DNA of 64,000 bases from Bacilli bacterium (GCA_017525855.1 JAFXSE010000026.1:62001-126000), one strand, 5' to 3'. Counted from the stretch's first letter, positions 1 through 8,929 are shown. Numbers and translations: made by a program. The notes: generated from the sequence alone by a model not told the origin.

Positions 1-30
1 TATTAATCAATTATTGGAGGATGAAAACAA

Positions 31-951
31 ATGAAAAAAATAGCTATTGTATATAATCCAGAAAGTGGAAAACATGACAATCATAAGTTTGTAAGATATG
101 TATCGGATTTAATGGATAAATATAAATATAATGATTTGTTTTGCCCAACCAAAAGAAAGGGTGATGCAACAGAAATTGTAAAAAACTTACCAAATGATAT
201 TGATATAGCTTTAATAGCAGGTGGAGATGGAACACTTAATGAGGCTATTAATGGTAATTGTTTGAGAGAAAAACGAATTACTTTAGGATATATTCCATTT
301 GGTACAACAAATGATGTAGGAAGAATGTATGGCTTTACTAAAAACTATATTAAAGACTTAAAACTTCTATTTGATGGTACAAAAAAAAAGATAGACGTCT
401 GCCATATTAATGATAAAGCTTTTGTATATGTAGCATGTGCTGGTAACTATATGAATGTAAGTTATGATACACCAAGAAGATTAAAGAAAAAATATGGAAA
501 AATGGCATATGTTATGTTTGAATTAAAACAAATAACTAAAAAGATTACAACATACAACCTAAAATATGAAGTAAATGGAATAAAAAAAGAAGGGGCATAT
601 AGTTTTATGTTTATAACTAATACAAGCCGTATAGCCGGAATAAATGGTATCTACAATGATATAAAACTAGACGATAAAATGTTTGAGGTAGTATTTTGTA
701 AATCAACTAACAAAAAAGAAATACTTAAGATATTATATCTTTTAAAAATAAAAAATTTAGAAGATATAAAAGAAATTGAATATTATAAAACAAATAAATT
801 AGAATTAGAATTTATAGATGAAGTACCAACATGGTGCCTTGATGGAGAAAAATATGAAAGAAAAGACAAAAAATATATATTCACAGTAGATTATGGAACA
901 GAAATGTTAGTACCAAAGAAAAATATTGACAAGTTATTTGAAGAAAAATAA
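31..951 (+). CDS. Diacylglycerol kinase-family lipid kinase
   Basis: Predicted cytosolic or membrane-associated lipid kinase that phosphorylates diacylglycerol or a related lipid with ATP (DagK/YegS superfamily). The 306-aa protein has the full family architecture: NPESGK at residues 9-14, the nucleotide-binding GGDGTLNE at 64-71, and PFGTTNDVGR at 89-98; a C-terminal DGE (in WCLDGEKYE) matches the last conserved motif. The length is normal for the family. The ATG has a good GGAGG ribosome site 9 bases upstream. It precedes sepF and divIVA but has its own 75-bp gap containing the sepF promoter. The exact lipid substrate cannot be told from sequence. Confidence 0.88.
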   Translation: MKKIAIVYNPESGKHDNHKFVRYVSDLMDKYKYNDLFCPTKRKGDATEIVKNLPNDIDIALIAGGDGTLNEAINGNCLREKRITLGYIPFGTTNDVGRMYGFTKNYIKDLKLLFDGTKKKIDVCHINDKAFVYVACAGNYMNVSYDTPRRLKKKYGKMAYVMFELKQITKKITTYNLKYEVNGIKKEGAYSFMFITNTSRIAGINGIYNDIKLDDKMFEVVFCKSTNKKEILKILYLLKIKNLEDIKEIEYYKTNKLELEFIDEVPTWCLDGEKYERKDKKYIFTVDYGTEMLVPKKNIDKLFEEK

Positions 952-960
952 ATATAAATA

Positions 961-989
961 TTTGCTATAAAGAAATTATATGTTATAAT
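961..989 (+). promoter_or_regulatory. Promoter for sepF-divIVA
   Basis: An extended -10 (TG-t-TATAAT, 981-989) lies 36 bases before the sepF start. The hexamer TTTGCT at 961-966, 17 bases from the -10, is a weak -35. Confidence 0.6.
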
Positions 990-1025
990 TAATTATAATT
1001 AAGATTATAAAAATAGGAGGCAATT

Positions 1026-1469
1026 ATGGCATTTGAAAAATTTAAAAATATATTAGGTGGAAACGATAATGAAGAAGAACAAGTTTCTCCAGATGAAGAG
1101 TTTTATACAGAAACACGTGAGGAATATGTAGAACAAAATGGAGTGGCAGGATCTAAAATGTTATTGTTAGAACCACGCGCTTATTCAGAATCACAACAAA
1201 TAGCAGATTACTTAAAAGGGCGAAACTCTGTTGTTGTAAACTTAAAAAGAGTAACTCCAGACCAAGCAAAAAGAATAGTTGATTTCTTAAGCGGAACACT
1301 ATATGCAATTGGAGGAGGACTACAAAAATTAGGAGGAGGCGTATTTTTATGTACTCCAAATAATGTAAATGTAGAAGGAAAAATAAGTGACGAAAAAGAT
1401 ACTACACCATCTAAAAGTAATAAATCTAAAATGAAAGAAGAAGAGGAAACAGACGAGTTTAATTGGTAA
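1026..1469 (+). CDS. sepF: Cell division protein SepF
   Basis: SepF polymerises into rings, anchors FtsZ to the membrane and supports septum assembly. This 147-aa protein has the short acidic N-terminal region, a variable linker, and the conserved SepF core (roughly residues 40-115), including VVVNLKRV and the glycine-rich [17 protein letters not shown]. The first residues ([10 protein letters not shown]) are an amphipathic stretch like the known membrane-targeting helix. The charged C-terminal tail is low complexity. AGGAGG sits 6 bases before the ATG. It is followed 28 bases later by divIVA, the usual neighbour in the Firmicutes division cluster; the ylmD/E/G genes that normally accompany it are missing here. 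Confidence 0.93.
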   Translation: MAFEKFKNILGGNDNEEEQVSPDEEFYTETREEYVEQNGVAGSKMLLLEPRAYSESQQIADYLKGRNSVVVNLKRVTPDQAKRIVDFLSGTLYAIGGGLQKLGGGVFLCTPNNVNVEGKISDEKDTTPSKSNKSKMKEEEETDEFNW

Positions 1470-1497
1470 AATAATTTGAAGTCCAGAGGTGAGGCAA

Positions 1498-1950
1498 ATG
1501 GAAAAATTTAATTATGAGCCTAATGGTTATAACAGAAAAGAAGTAAATCAATTCATTAGTGATGTTATCGACCAGACTTCTGGTATTGTAAAAAAATACA
1601 GTGAACAAAAAGAAACTATACAACAACAGCAAAGAGAAATAGAAAACTTAAAAGTTGAATTGCAACATTATAGAAAAATTGAAAACGATATTAAAGAAAG
1701 CCTCTTAAGAGCAGAAAATAATGCCAGAGAAATAAAGTCCTTAGCAAGTCAAGAAAGAGATATGATTATAAGAGATGCTAAAAACAGTGCAAGTAGAATT
1801 GTAAATGAGGCATTAATAAAATCAGAAGAATTAGAAACACGTACTATGCTTGCTGCTAAAAACTTAAAAATATTTAAACAGAAGTTAAATATTATAATAG
1901 AACAGCAAAAAGCCATTGTAGATGAAATTGATGAAATAGAAATAATCTAG
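1498..1950 (+). CDS. divIVA: DivIVA-family cell division/polarity protein
   Basis: DivIVA proteins bind negatively curved membrane at poles and septa and act as scaffolds. This 150-aa protein starts with the characteristic lipid-binding segment (FNYEPNGYNRKEVNQFI) and continues as a long coiled coil rich in E, K and Q (about residues 25-145). It is shorter than Bacillus DivIVA, which has a longer C-terminal tetramerisation region. A GTG at 1489 is in frame, but it is part of the AGAGGTGAGG ribosome site, so the ATG at 1498 is preferred. It is cotranscribed with sepF and followed at once by a terminator. Confidence 0.9.
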   Translation: MEKFNYEPNGYNRKEVNQFISDVIDQTSGIVKKYSEQKETIQQQQREIENLKVELQHYRKIENDIKESLLRAENNAREIKSLASQERDMIIRDAKNSASRIVNEALIKSEELETRTMLAAKNLKIFKQKLNIIIEQQKAIVDEIDEIEII

Positions 1951-1951
1951 A

Positions 1952-1977
1952 AACAACTTAAACTTTGAGTTGTTTTT
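1952..1977 (+). terminator. Terminator after divIVA
   Basis: Hairpin AACAACTT / GAGTTGTT with a 7-base loop, followed by a run of T. Confidence 0.8.
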
Positions 1978-2000
1978 AGTTATCTTATTAAATATTGTTC

Positions 2001-2029
2001 TTGAAATAATAAAAGTTATATGTTATAAC
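2001..2029 (+). promoter_or_regulatory. Promoter of the Ile T-box transcript
   Basis: TTGAAA (2001-2006), a 17-base spacer, and an extended -10 TG-t-TATAAC (2021-2029). Transcription would begin near 2036, at the 5' end of the T-box leader. Confidence 0.8.
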
Positions 2030-2035
2030 AATATT

Positions 2036-2238
2036 GTTAAGCAGGTGCGAAAGACGGAAATATTTGAAAGTTTATAGAGAACTCTAGTTTGGTGGAATAG
2101 AGTAATGAGTAAATTATTTCAGATCACTTTCAAGTGCTCTTTATGGATAAGATAAAGACGGATATACACGTTAAGTATAAATAAGTAAAATAAAAGGTGG
2201 TACCGCGATTTATTCGCCCTTGGTAACCATCTTTTTTT
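2036..2238 (+). promoter_or_regulatory. T-box leader, probably isoleucine-responsive
   Basis: T-box leaders bind uncharged tRNA: the specifier pairs with the anticodon, and the antiterminator bulge pairs with the tRNA 3' end. The T-box core AAGGTGGTACCGCG is at 2194-2207. The terminator pairs this core (AGGTGGTACC) with GGTAACCATCT and ends in seven T (2232-2238). In the Stem I region, GAAAG near 2050 can pair with CTTTC at 2127-2131, placing ATC (2123-2125, Ile) at the specifier position, followed by A as usual. The Ile call agrees with ileS downstream. The first gene after the leader is a cation exchanger, not the synthetase. Confidence 0.88.
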
Positions 2239-2258
2239 GTTATAAGGAGGAGAATAAG

Positions 2259-3218
2259 ATGTTATTAAAAATTTTATTATTAATTGTTGGCTTTGTTATA
2301 CTGATTAAGGGAGCTGATTTATTTGTTGATGGTGCAAGCGCTGTTGCAGGGAACTTTAAAGTATCTAAGATGCTTATTGGATTAACTATTGTATCATTTG
2401 GTACATCTGCACCAGAATTCGCAGTAAGCGTCAAATCACTTTTATCGGGTAGTGGTGATATAGTACTTGGTAACGTTATTGGTAGTAATATTTTAAATAT
2501 ACTATTAATAATTGGAGTATCTAGTATGGTTCACTTTTTAAACGTTAAAAATGCTACTGTTAAGAAGGAACTTCCGATAACAATGCTTATTACACTTTTA
2601 TTTTCAACACTTTTACTTGATAGTATTTTTGATAAAAACGCAGTTAACTCATTCACTAGGGGAGACGGAGTAGCAGTAATACTTTTCTTTAGTATATTTA
2701 TTTATTATTTAATTTCTATGATGAGAAATAAAACTGATGAAGAGGAAGAGTATGTTGAAATGAAACTTCCAAAAGCCATTATTTTTACAATTATTGGTAT
2801 TGTATCAATAGTATTTGGAAGTAACTTAGTTGTAAATAATGCATCAGGTATTGCTAAAATACTTGGGGTAAGTGAAAGAATGATTGCTTTAACGATCGTG
2901 GCTCTTGGAACATCTCTTCCAGAGTTAGTTACATCAGTTTCAGCAACTAAAAAGGGAGAATTTGATATAGCGATAGGAAATGTAGTAGGAAGTAATATAT
3001 TTAATATTGGTATAGTTATCGGTATTCCAGTAGCTATATTTGGAACAATCCCCAACGTAACAATAAACTTAATAGATATAATTACTATGATACTTGCTGC
3101 GGTACTATTATTTATATTTTCATTTAAAGATAGGAAAATAACCAAGCGAGAAGGAATTATTTTTTTACTAATTTTTATAGCATATTATTCTTACGTAATA
3201 TATGCAGGATTAAAATAA
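2259..3218 (+). CDS. CaCA-family sodium/calcium antiporter (YrbG-like)
   Basis: Predicted inner-membrane cation antiporter of the Ca2+/cation antiporter family, with about ten membrane segments over 319 aa. Both alpha repeats are present: the first with SFGTSAPEFAVSV and GNVIGSNILNILLIIGV, the second with ALGTSLPELVTSV and GNVVGSNIFNIGIVIGI; the paired acidic residues in the TSxPE motifs are the ion ligands in this family. An in-frame TTG at 2220 falls inside the T-box terminator, so the ATG at 2259 with AAGGAGGAG upstream is chosen. It lies between the Ile T-box and ileS with no terminator before ileS, so it is probably cotranscribed with the synthetase. Confidence 0.9.
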   Translation: MLLKILLLIVGFVILIKGADLFVDGASAVAGNFKVSKMLIGLTIVSFGTSAPEFAVSVKSLLSGSGDIVLGNVIGSNILNILLIIGVSSMVHFLNVKNATVKKELPITMLITLLFSTLLLDSIFDKNAVNSFTRGDGVAVILFFSIFIYYLISMMRNKTDEEEEYVEMKLPKAIIFTIIGIVSIVFGSNLVVNNASGIAKILGVSERMIALTIVALGTSLPELVTSVSATKKGEFDIAIGNVVGSNIFNIGIVIGIPVAIFGTIPNVTINLIDIITMILAAVLLFIFSFKDRKITKREGIIFLLIFIAYYSYVIYAGLK

Positions 3219-3248
3219 AACACTTTATTTAATTTAGGAGGAAATCTT

Positions 3249-6200
3249 ATGAAATTTGAAAAATTACAAACAGGAAAGATAAATGAAATAGAAACAACCA
3301 TTACTGAAAATTGGAAGAAAATGAATATTTTAGAAAGAAGCATTGAAACAAGAAAAGATAAAGAAGCATGGGTATTTTATGATGGACCTATTTATGCTAA
3401 TGCTAAACCTGGTATTCACCATGTATTTGCTAAATCAATAAAAGATGCATTCTGCAAATACAAAACTATGCAAGGATATAAAGTATTGAGAAAAATAGGA
3501 CTTGATACACATGGACTTCCAATAGAAGTAAATGTAGAGAAAAAACTAGGCTTTAAGAGTAAAGCAGATATTGAAAATTTTGGTGTTGAAAATTTCTGTA
3601 AAGAATGTAATAAAGAAACAGCTTCTAATATATCTGAAGTAAAAAAAGTTACTGATATGATGGGTCAATTTATAGATTGTGAAAACCCATATGTCACATG
3701 TGATAATGATTATATAGAATCTGAATGGTGGATTTTTAAAGAAATGGATAAAAAAGGACTAGTTTATCACGGTAATAAAGTACTCCCATATTGTCCTCGT
3801 TGTGGTACTGAACTTTCTTCTAATGAAGTTGCACAAGGATATCAAGAAACTTCTGTTAATACAGTTTATGTACCATTTAAAATAAAAGATGAAGATGTCT
3901 ATTTCTTAGTATGGACAACAACGCCATGGACATTAATGGCAAATCTTGGCTTATGCGTAAATCCAGATTTGACTTATGTTAAAGTAGAATCACAAGGATA
4001 TAAATTTATAGTTTGTGAATCACTTAAAGACAGTGTAGTTGGAGAAGAAGCTAAAGTACTTGAAAAATATAAAGGTACCGATTTAGTTGGGATAAAGTAT
4101 GAACAACTTCTTCCTTTTGTAAAAGTAGAAGGTCGTGCTTTTGAAGTAGTTGCTGATAACTACGTAACAGATATTGATGGTACAGGAATAGTTCATCTAG
4201 CACCAGCTTATGGTGAAGATGATAATAGAGTATGCCGTGAGAATAAATTTACATTTATTAATCCAGTAGATAAAGATGGTAAATATACTGAAGGCCCATG
4301 GAAAGGAACAATAGTTACTGATAAGGATTTAGAAATTGAAATTATTAAATATTTAAAAGAAAATGATAAACTATTTAAAAAACTAAAAATAACACATGAT
4401 TATCCTCACTGCTGGAGATGTAAAAAACCATTAATATATTATGCTAAACCGGCTTGGTATGTTGAAACTACAAAATGTAAAAAAGAAATAATAGAAGCTA
4501 ATAATAAAATAAAATGGTATCCAGATTTTGTTGGTACAAAAAGGTTTAGCAATTGGCTTGAAAATATGGTTGATTGGGGAGTTTCAAGAAATAGATATTG
4601 GGGATGCCCTATGCCAATTTGGCAGTGCGAATGCGGTCATAGAGAAACAATAGGTTCAAGGAGTGAGCTTGCTGAAAAATTAGTTGAAGATATTGATGTT
4701 TACAAGCTAGAACTTCATAGACCATATGTTGATGATCTACATTTAAAATGTCCAAAGTGCGGAAAAAATATGGAAAGAGTAAAAGATGTAATGGATGTTT
4801 GGTTTGATTCAGGAGCTATGCCGTATGCTCAATTTCATTATCCATTTGAAAATAAAGAATTATTTGAATCTCAATTTCCGGCAGATTTTATTGCTGAGGG
4901 TGTAGATCAAACTCGTGGATGGTTCTATGTACTCTTAGTTATTTCAACTATTATATCAGGAAAATCAAGTTTCAAAAATGTTGTGGTAAATGATATGATG
5001 CTTGATCAATATGGAAAGAAAATGAGTAAGTCTGTTGGGAATATCATTAATCCAGTTGAAATCATGGAAGAATTTGGTGCTGATACAATAAGATTTTATA
5101 TGGCATATGTTTCACCAGTATGGACGCCATTAAAATTTAGCGTAGATGGAGTAAAAGAAGTTTATTCAAAATATACATCAACTTTAAAAAACGCTTATTC
5201 ATTCTTTGAAATGTATGCTAATGCTGATGGAGTTGATCCAAGAGAATATAATATTCCAGTTAAAGAACGTGAACTTATAGATAGATGGTTATTATCAAAA
5301 CTAAACAAATTAGTTGAAGATGTAACCGCTGCCTATGAAGAATTTGATATCAACAAAGTGGCAAGACTTGTAGTACCATTCTTAAATGATGATCTTTCTA
5401 ATTGGTATATTAGAAGTAACAGAAGAAGATTCTGGGATAGTGAACTTAATGAAAGCAAAAAGGCGGTATATTTAACTACTTATGAAGTGTTAACAACATT
5501 ATGTAAATTATGTGCTCCACTTACACCATTCCTAACAGAAGAAATATATCAAAAATTAACAAATGAAGAAAGTGTACATTTAGCTGATTTCCCTAAAGCA
5601 AATAAAAATTTAATAGATAAAAAAGTAGAAGAAAAAATGGATTTAGTAAGAGATATTTGTAGTATAGGAAGGGATGCAAGAGAAACAGCTAATATCAAAG
5701 TTCGTCAACCAATCAAAGACATCATTCTAGATAATAATGTTAAGAAAACAATAGGAGATTTAGATTCAATTATAAAAGAAGAACTTAATGTTAAAGAAAT
5801 TATTTATAAAGATGATATGACAGACTATTTAACTTATAGTATTAAACCAAACTTTAAAGTGTTAGGAAAAGAATTAGGTTCATCTATAAAACTATTACAA
5901 GAAAAACTAACTAGTCTTACTAGCGAAGATGCATATAAGGCATATAATAGTTCATTAGAAATAGAATTAGATAATAAAAATGTCATTTTAAATAAAGATA
6001 ATACAATTCTATCTACTAATGTAAAAGAAGGCTATACAGCATCAAGCAGTGATAAAGTAGTAGTTGTACTTGATACCACTTTAACAAATGAGTTAATACT
6101 AGAAGGTTTAGCACGTGAAATGGTAAGAACTATCCAAAGCTTACGTAAAGAAGCTGATTTTATAATTACAGATCATATAAAAGTTTATTATCAAGGCGAT

Positions 6201-6344
6201 ACAGAAATAGATAATATGTTAACTTCATACAAAGACTATGTCCAAAATGAAACACTTTCAAATGAAATAATAAAACAAGATGTAAATAGTGAAGAATATG
6301 ATTTAAATGGACATAATGTTAAAATAGTAGTAGAAAAAGTATAG
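3249..6344 (+). CDS. ileS: Isoleucyl-tRNA synthetase, eukaryote-like (type 2)
   Basis: Charges tRNA-Ile with isoleucine. The 1031-aa length, longer than the roughly 920-aa bacterial type 1 enzymes, and details such as the HIGH-box variant GIHH (residues 55-58) and HGLPIEVNVEKKLG point to the type 2, eukaryote-like form. The KMSKS loop is at 591-595 and the editing domain carries WTTTPWTLMANL. A cysteine-rich zinc-finger-like stretch (CWRCKK, CECGHRE, CPKCGK) is present. The C-terminal extension beyond the anticodon-binding domain is typical of type 2. Type 2 enzymes are known to be insensitive to mupirocin. Expression is probably under the Ile T-box about 1 kb upstream, through the antiporter gene. 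AGGAGG precedes the ATG. Confidence 0.96.
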   Translation: MKFEKLQTGKINEIETTITENWKKMNILERSIETRKDKEAWVFYDGPIYANAKPGIHHVFAKSIKDAFCKYKTMQGYKVLRKIGLDTHGLPIEVNVEKKLGFKSKADIENFGVENFCKECNKETASNISEVKKVTDMMGQFIDCENPYVTCDNDYIESEWWIFKEMDKKGLVYHGNKVLPYCPRCGTELSSNEVAQGYQETSVNTVYVPFKIKDEDVYFLVWTTTPWTLMANLGLCVNPDLTYVKVESQGYKFIVCESLKDSVVGEEAKVLEKYKGTDLVGIKYEQLLPFVKVEGRAFEVVADNYVTDIDGTGIVHLAPAYGEDDNRVCRENKFTFINPVDKDGKYTEGPWKGTIVTDKDLEIEIIKYLKENDKLFKKLKITHDYPHCWRCKKPLIYYAKPAWYVETTKCKKEIIEANNKIKWYPDFVGTKRFSNWLENMVDWGVSRNRYWGCPMPIWQCECGHRETIGSRSELAEKLVEDIDVYKLELHRPYVDDLHLKCPKCGKNMERVKDVMDVWFDSGAMPYAQFHYPFENKELFESQFPADFIAEGVDQTRGWFYVLLVISTIISGKSSFKNVVVNDMMLDQYGKKMSKSVGNIINPVEIMEEFGADTIRFYMAYVSPVWTPLKFSVDGVKEVYSKYTSTLKNAYSFFEMYANADGVDPREYNIPVKERELIDRWLLSKLNKLVEDVTAAYEEFDINKVARLVVPFLNDDLSNWYIRSNRRRFWDSELNESKKAVYLTTYEVLTTLCKLCAPLTPFLTEEIYQKLTNEESVHLADFPKANKNLIDKKVEEKMDLVRDICSIGRDARETANIKVRQPIKDIILDNNVKKTIGDLDSIIKEELNVKEIIYKDDMTDYLTYSIKPNFKVLGKELGSSIKLLQEKLTSLTSEDAYKAYNSSLEIELDNKNVILNKDNTILSTNVKEGYTASSSDKVVVVLDTTLTNELILEGLAREMVRTIQSLRKEADFIITDHIKVYYQGDTEIDNMLTSYKDYVQNETLSNEIIKQDVNSEEYDLNGHNVKIVVEKV

Positions 6345-6366
6345 GACGAGTTTTCCTATACTTTTT
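6336..6366 (+). terminator. Terminator after ileS
   Basis: Perfect 10-bp stem AAAGTATAGG / CCTATACTTT with a 9-base loop and trailing T run. It overlaps the end of ileS. Confidence 0.88.
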
Positions 6367-6377
6367 AAATATAAATC

Positions 6378-6406
6378 TTGTTATAAAAATTAGTTTGTTA
6401 TATAAT
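6378..6406 (+). promoter_or_regulatory. Promoter for the VanZ-family gene
   Basis: TTGTTA (6378-6383), 17-base spacer, TATAAT (6401-6406). Confidence 0.7.
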
Positions 6407-6430
6407 CTCTATGTGAGAATAGGAGTTAAT

Positions 6431-6892
6431 ATGACTTATAAAAAAATAATAAAATTTATTTTACTAATTAGTTGGATGAGCATAATATTTTATTTTTCTA
6501 ATCAAAAAGCAGACGACTCATCTAAATTAAGTAATGGAATAATAGTAAAGATTACAAAAGTATTAGTAAAAGATAAAATCAGTAAAACAGAAAAAGAAAA
6601 AATCCTAGAAAAATATGTAACTTTAGTTAGAAAATCAGCTCATGCCTTTGTCTATTTCGCTTTAGCTCTCATTGCTTTTTCATTCTTTAAAGAATTCTAT
6701 GGAATAAGTAAAAAAACATTTTTTTACACAATACTTTTATGCTTTTGTTATTCAGTAAGTGATGAATTTCATCAACTTTTTATAGAAGGCAGAAGTGGGG
6801 AAGCAAATGACATATTATTAGACACTACAAGCTCAGCTATTACTACTAGTATTAATTATAAAATTAGAATGTTAAAAAGGAGAAAAAAATAA
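6431..6892 (+). CDS. VanZ-family membrane protein
   Basis: Small integral membrane protein of 153 aa with about four hydrophobic segments. The VanZ signatures are clear: RKSAHAFVYFALALIAF near the middle and SDEFHQLFIEGRSGEANDI before the last helix. VanZ itself gives low-level teicoplanin resistance, but most chromosomal homologues have no proven role. A longer frame begins at 6395, but the ATG at 6431 follows AGGAG at the right distance. It stands alone between its own promoter and terminator. A second VanZ paralogue lies in the glycan locus at 33.3 kb and shares the DE(F/Y)HQ and EGR(S/T)G motifs. Confidence 0.85.
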   Translation: MTYKKIIKFILLISWMSIIFYFSNQKADDSSKLSNGIIVKITKVLVKDKISKTEKEKILEKYVTLVRKSAHAFVYFALALIAFSFFKEFYGISKKTFFYTILLCFCYSVSDEFHQLFIEGRSGEANDILLDTTSSAITTSINYKIRMLKRRKK

Positions 6893-6904
6893 TCTCCTTT
6901 TCTT
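6876..6904 (+). terminator. Terminator after VanZ gene
   Basis: AAAGGAGA / TCTCCTTT hairpin followed by TCTTT. Confidence 0.7.
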
Positions 6905-6927
6905 TATGTAAAATTTAGTAAACTTCA

Positions 6928-6956
6928 TTGACTTAGATAAATAAAATTCATACAAT
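6928..6956 (+). promoter_or_regulatory. Promoter for the ThyX-like gene and tmk
   Basis: TTGACT (6928-6933), 17-base spacer, TACAAT (6951-6956). Confidence 0.72.
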
Positions 6957-6994
6957 AATGAGTTAGAAGACTAATTAAGAAAGAAGGTAAATAT

Positions 6995-8191
6995 ATGAGC
7001 AAAATTAAAATTGATTTACTTCCAAATCTATATCTAAAAGAAGATGAAACTTTTGATATGGATAAAGTACTAAATCTATCTGGAAAAATAGCAGGTGTTT
7101 GCTATGACAAAGAGGGCTTTAAACATTTAGAAAATGAACCTATTGAAAAGACCAATAGAAGAGTAGCAATGACTCTAAATAATGGGCATCATAGTGTGTA
7201 TGGTCATACCCATATTAGTTTTAATATTCAAAACATACCAAAAATCCTTGCTATGGTATTAAATAATGAAAACGAATATAACACATCAGAAAAGTCAGCT
7301 AGATATACTGAAGTAAAAAGAGGAAATGATTCAGTAATTACAGAGATTGAAGAAGAATTATATATTAAATGGATAGATATATTAAAAGTAAAAATAAAAA
7401 ATGAGTATCAAGAAGTATTTTCTGATTCCAAGATTACAAAACTAGCTCAAGAAAATGCAAGATACTTTGTAACAGTATTTATGCCAACACAAATGATCTA
7501 TACAACATCACTAAGACAAATTAACTATTTAGCAAGCTTCATGCTAGATTATGCAAAAAATGCCAATTATAGCCGTGAATTTGATTCTAAACTAGCAGAT
7601 TCAATGTTAGATTTTGTATTTGAATTAGAAAGATTAGGTGTACTTAATGATAAATTAATGACAAATGATAAAAATAGAAAATTATCATTATTTGGCAAAA
7701 ACTTAGATAAAAAAGAAATCCATTTTGGAGATACATATTCAACTGTTTATAAAGGAAGTTTTGCCTATCTTGCCCAGGCTCATAGACATAGAACTCTAGA
7801 CTATCAGATGGAAATTACAGAAGACAAAGAATACTTTGTTCCACCAATTATAATAGATTCCGAGGCTCTTACTTCAGAATGGTTAAGTGATATGGAAAGA
7901 GTTTCTAATATAACACCACAAGGAGAATTAATTAATATTTATGAGACAGGAACTTTTGATAACTTTATTTTAAAGTGTAAAGAAAGATTATGTTCAGCAG
8001 CACAACTAGAAATAATGCGCCAAACTAGAAAAACACTTGAAGATTATTATAATAATTTATCAGAACAAGCAAGTATAACAAAAGAAGATATTACACCATA
8101 TATGAAAGGAGCTAGATGTAGTTTCCCTGACTTTAAATGTAGAGAAGACTGTGGATTTAAAGAAGGTAAAATTCTAGTTAGAAAAATATAA
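6995..8191 (+). CDS. thyX: ThyX-like thymidylate synthase, apparent tandem fusion
   Basis: Predicted flavin-dependent thymidylate synthase, making dTMP from dUMP with a folate methylene donor. At 398 aa it is nearly twice the usual ThyX length and looks like two ThyX-type halves. The N-terminal half has HISFNIQN, EKSARYTEV (matching the S-x-RY part of the dUMP site) and a QENARYFVTVFMPTQMIY..LRQINYL helix; the usual RHR is absent there. The C-terminal half has AQAHRHRTLDY and a second CSAAQLEIMRQTRKTL helix. The end carries a cysteine cluster (C-x6-C-x3-C in the last 25 residues). tmk follows after a single base, which supports a dTMP role, and no thyA is seen in this window. The halves may be complementary rather than independently active; this is inference. 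Confidence 0.75.
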   Translation: MSKIKIDLLPNLYLKEDETFDMDKVLNLSGKIAGVCYDKEGFKHLENEPIEKTNRRVAMTLNNGHHSVYGHTHISFNIQNIPKILAMVLNNENEYNTSEKSARYTEVKRGNDSVITEIEEELYIKWIDILKVKIKNEYQEVFSDSKITKLAQENARYFVTVFMPTQMIYTTSLRQINYLASFMLDYAKNANYSREFDSKLADSMLDFVFELERLGVLNDKLMTNDKNRKLSLFGKNLDKKEIHFGDTYSTVYKGSFAYLAQAHRHRTLDYQMEITEDKEYFVPPIIIDSEALTSEWLSDMERVSNITPQGELINIYETGTFDNFILKCKERLCSAAQLEIMRQTRKTLEDYYNNLSEQASITKEDITPYMKGARCSFPDFKCREDCGFKEGKILVRKI

Positions 8192-8192
8192 T

Positions 8193-8858
8193 ATGGAAAA
8201 AGGAAAATTGATAGTGATGGAAGGGTCATGTGACGGAGTCGGAAAATCTACCCAAAGCACTCTTCTAAAAGAACACTTAGAAAAAGATGGAAAAGAAATA
8301 ATTACCCATCACTTTCCAACATATAATACAACTCAAGCAAAGCTAGTTGAATATTACTTAAGTGGAAGATATGGAACTACAAAAGAACTATCACCTTACT
8401 TTATTAACAGCCTATATGCAGTAGATAGGGCAGTTACATGGAATGAGTATTTAAAAGATGAATATTTAAAAGGAAAATATATTTTACTTGATAGGTATAC
8501 AACTTCAAGTATGATATATCAATCAGCTGAAATTAATAATATTCAAGAAAAGAAAGATTTCATAAATTATGTTATTGATTATGAATATAACAAATTACGT
8601 TTAAAAGAGCCAGATCAAGTATTATTCTTATATGGACCATATGAAGTGTTTTATGAATTAAGACATAATAGAAAAGAAAATGATGGAATAAAAAACGATA
8701 TTCATGAAAGCAGTGAACAATATATGAGAAAAGTATATGACAGTGCCATGTTTATTGCTAATTATTTAAATTGGGATATGATTAATTGTTGCAAAGATAA
8801 TAAAATTGATACAATAGAAAATATTCATAATAAAGTTTATAGTTTAATAAAAAAATAG
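8193..8858 (+). CDS. tmk: Thymidylate kinase
   Basis: Phosphorylates dTMP to dTDP. The 221-aa protein has the P-loop EGSCDGVGKST (residues 10-20) with the DG of the TMP kinase family, LLDRYTTSSMIYQ containing the DRY motif, and LKEPDQVLFLYGPYEVF in the nucleoside-binding region. The canonical DxVL.L segment is slightly altered. The start has no clear ribosome site; the ATG follows the stop of the ThyX-like gene by one base, so translation is probably coupled. Together the two genes form a short dTTP-supply operon. Confidence 0.9.
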   Translation: MEKGKLIVMEGSCDGVGKSTQSTLLKEHLEKDGKEIITHHFPTYNTTQAKLVEYYLSGRYGTTKELSPYFINSLYAVDRAVTWNEYLKDEYLKGKYILLDRYTTSSMIYQSAEINNIQEKKDFINYVIDYEYNKLRLKEPDQVLFLYGPYEVFYELRHNRKENDGIKNDIHESSEQYMRKVYDSAMFIANYLNWDMINCCKDNKIDTIENIHNKVYSLIKK

Positions 8859-8883
8859 ATTTTCATTAAGAAAATCTTTTTTT
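8857..8883 (+). terminator. Terminator after tmk
   Basis: AGATTTTC / GAAAATCT stem, 5-base loop, seven T. It overlaps the TTGACA at 8882 that may serve tspO. Confidence 0.85.
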
Positions 8884-8929
8884 GACAAATTATTCAAAAA
8901 TAATAACATATAATTATATTGGTGATAAG

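Noticed and set aside
2705..3145. Minus-strand 146-aa frame opposite the cation exchanger
   Set aside because: Hydrophobic shadow of a clear CaCA gene on the plus strand; no ribosome site.
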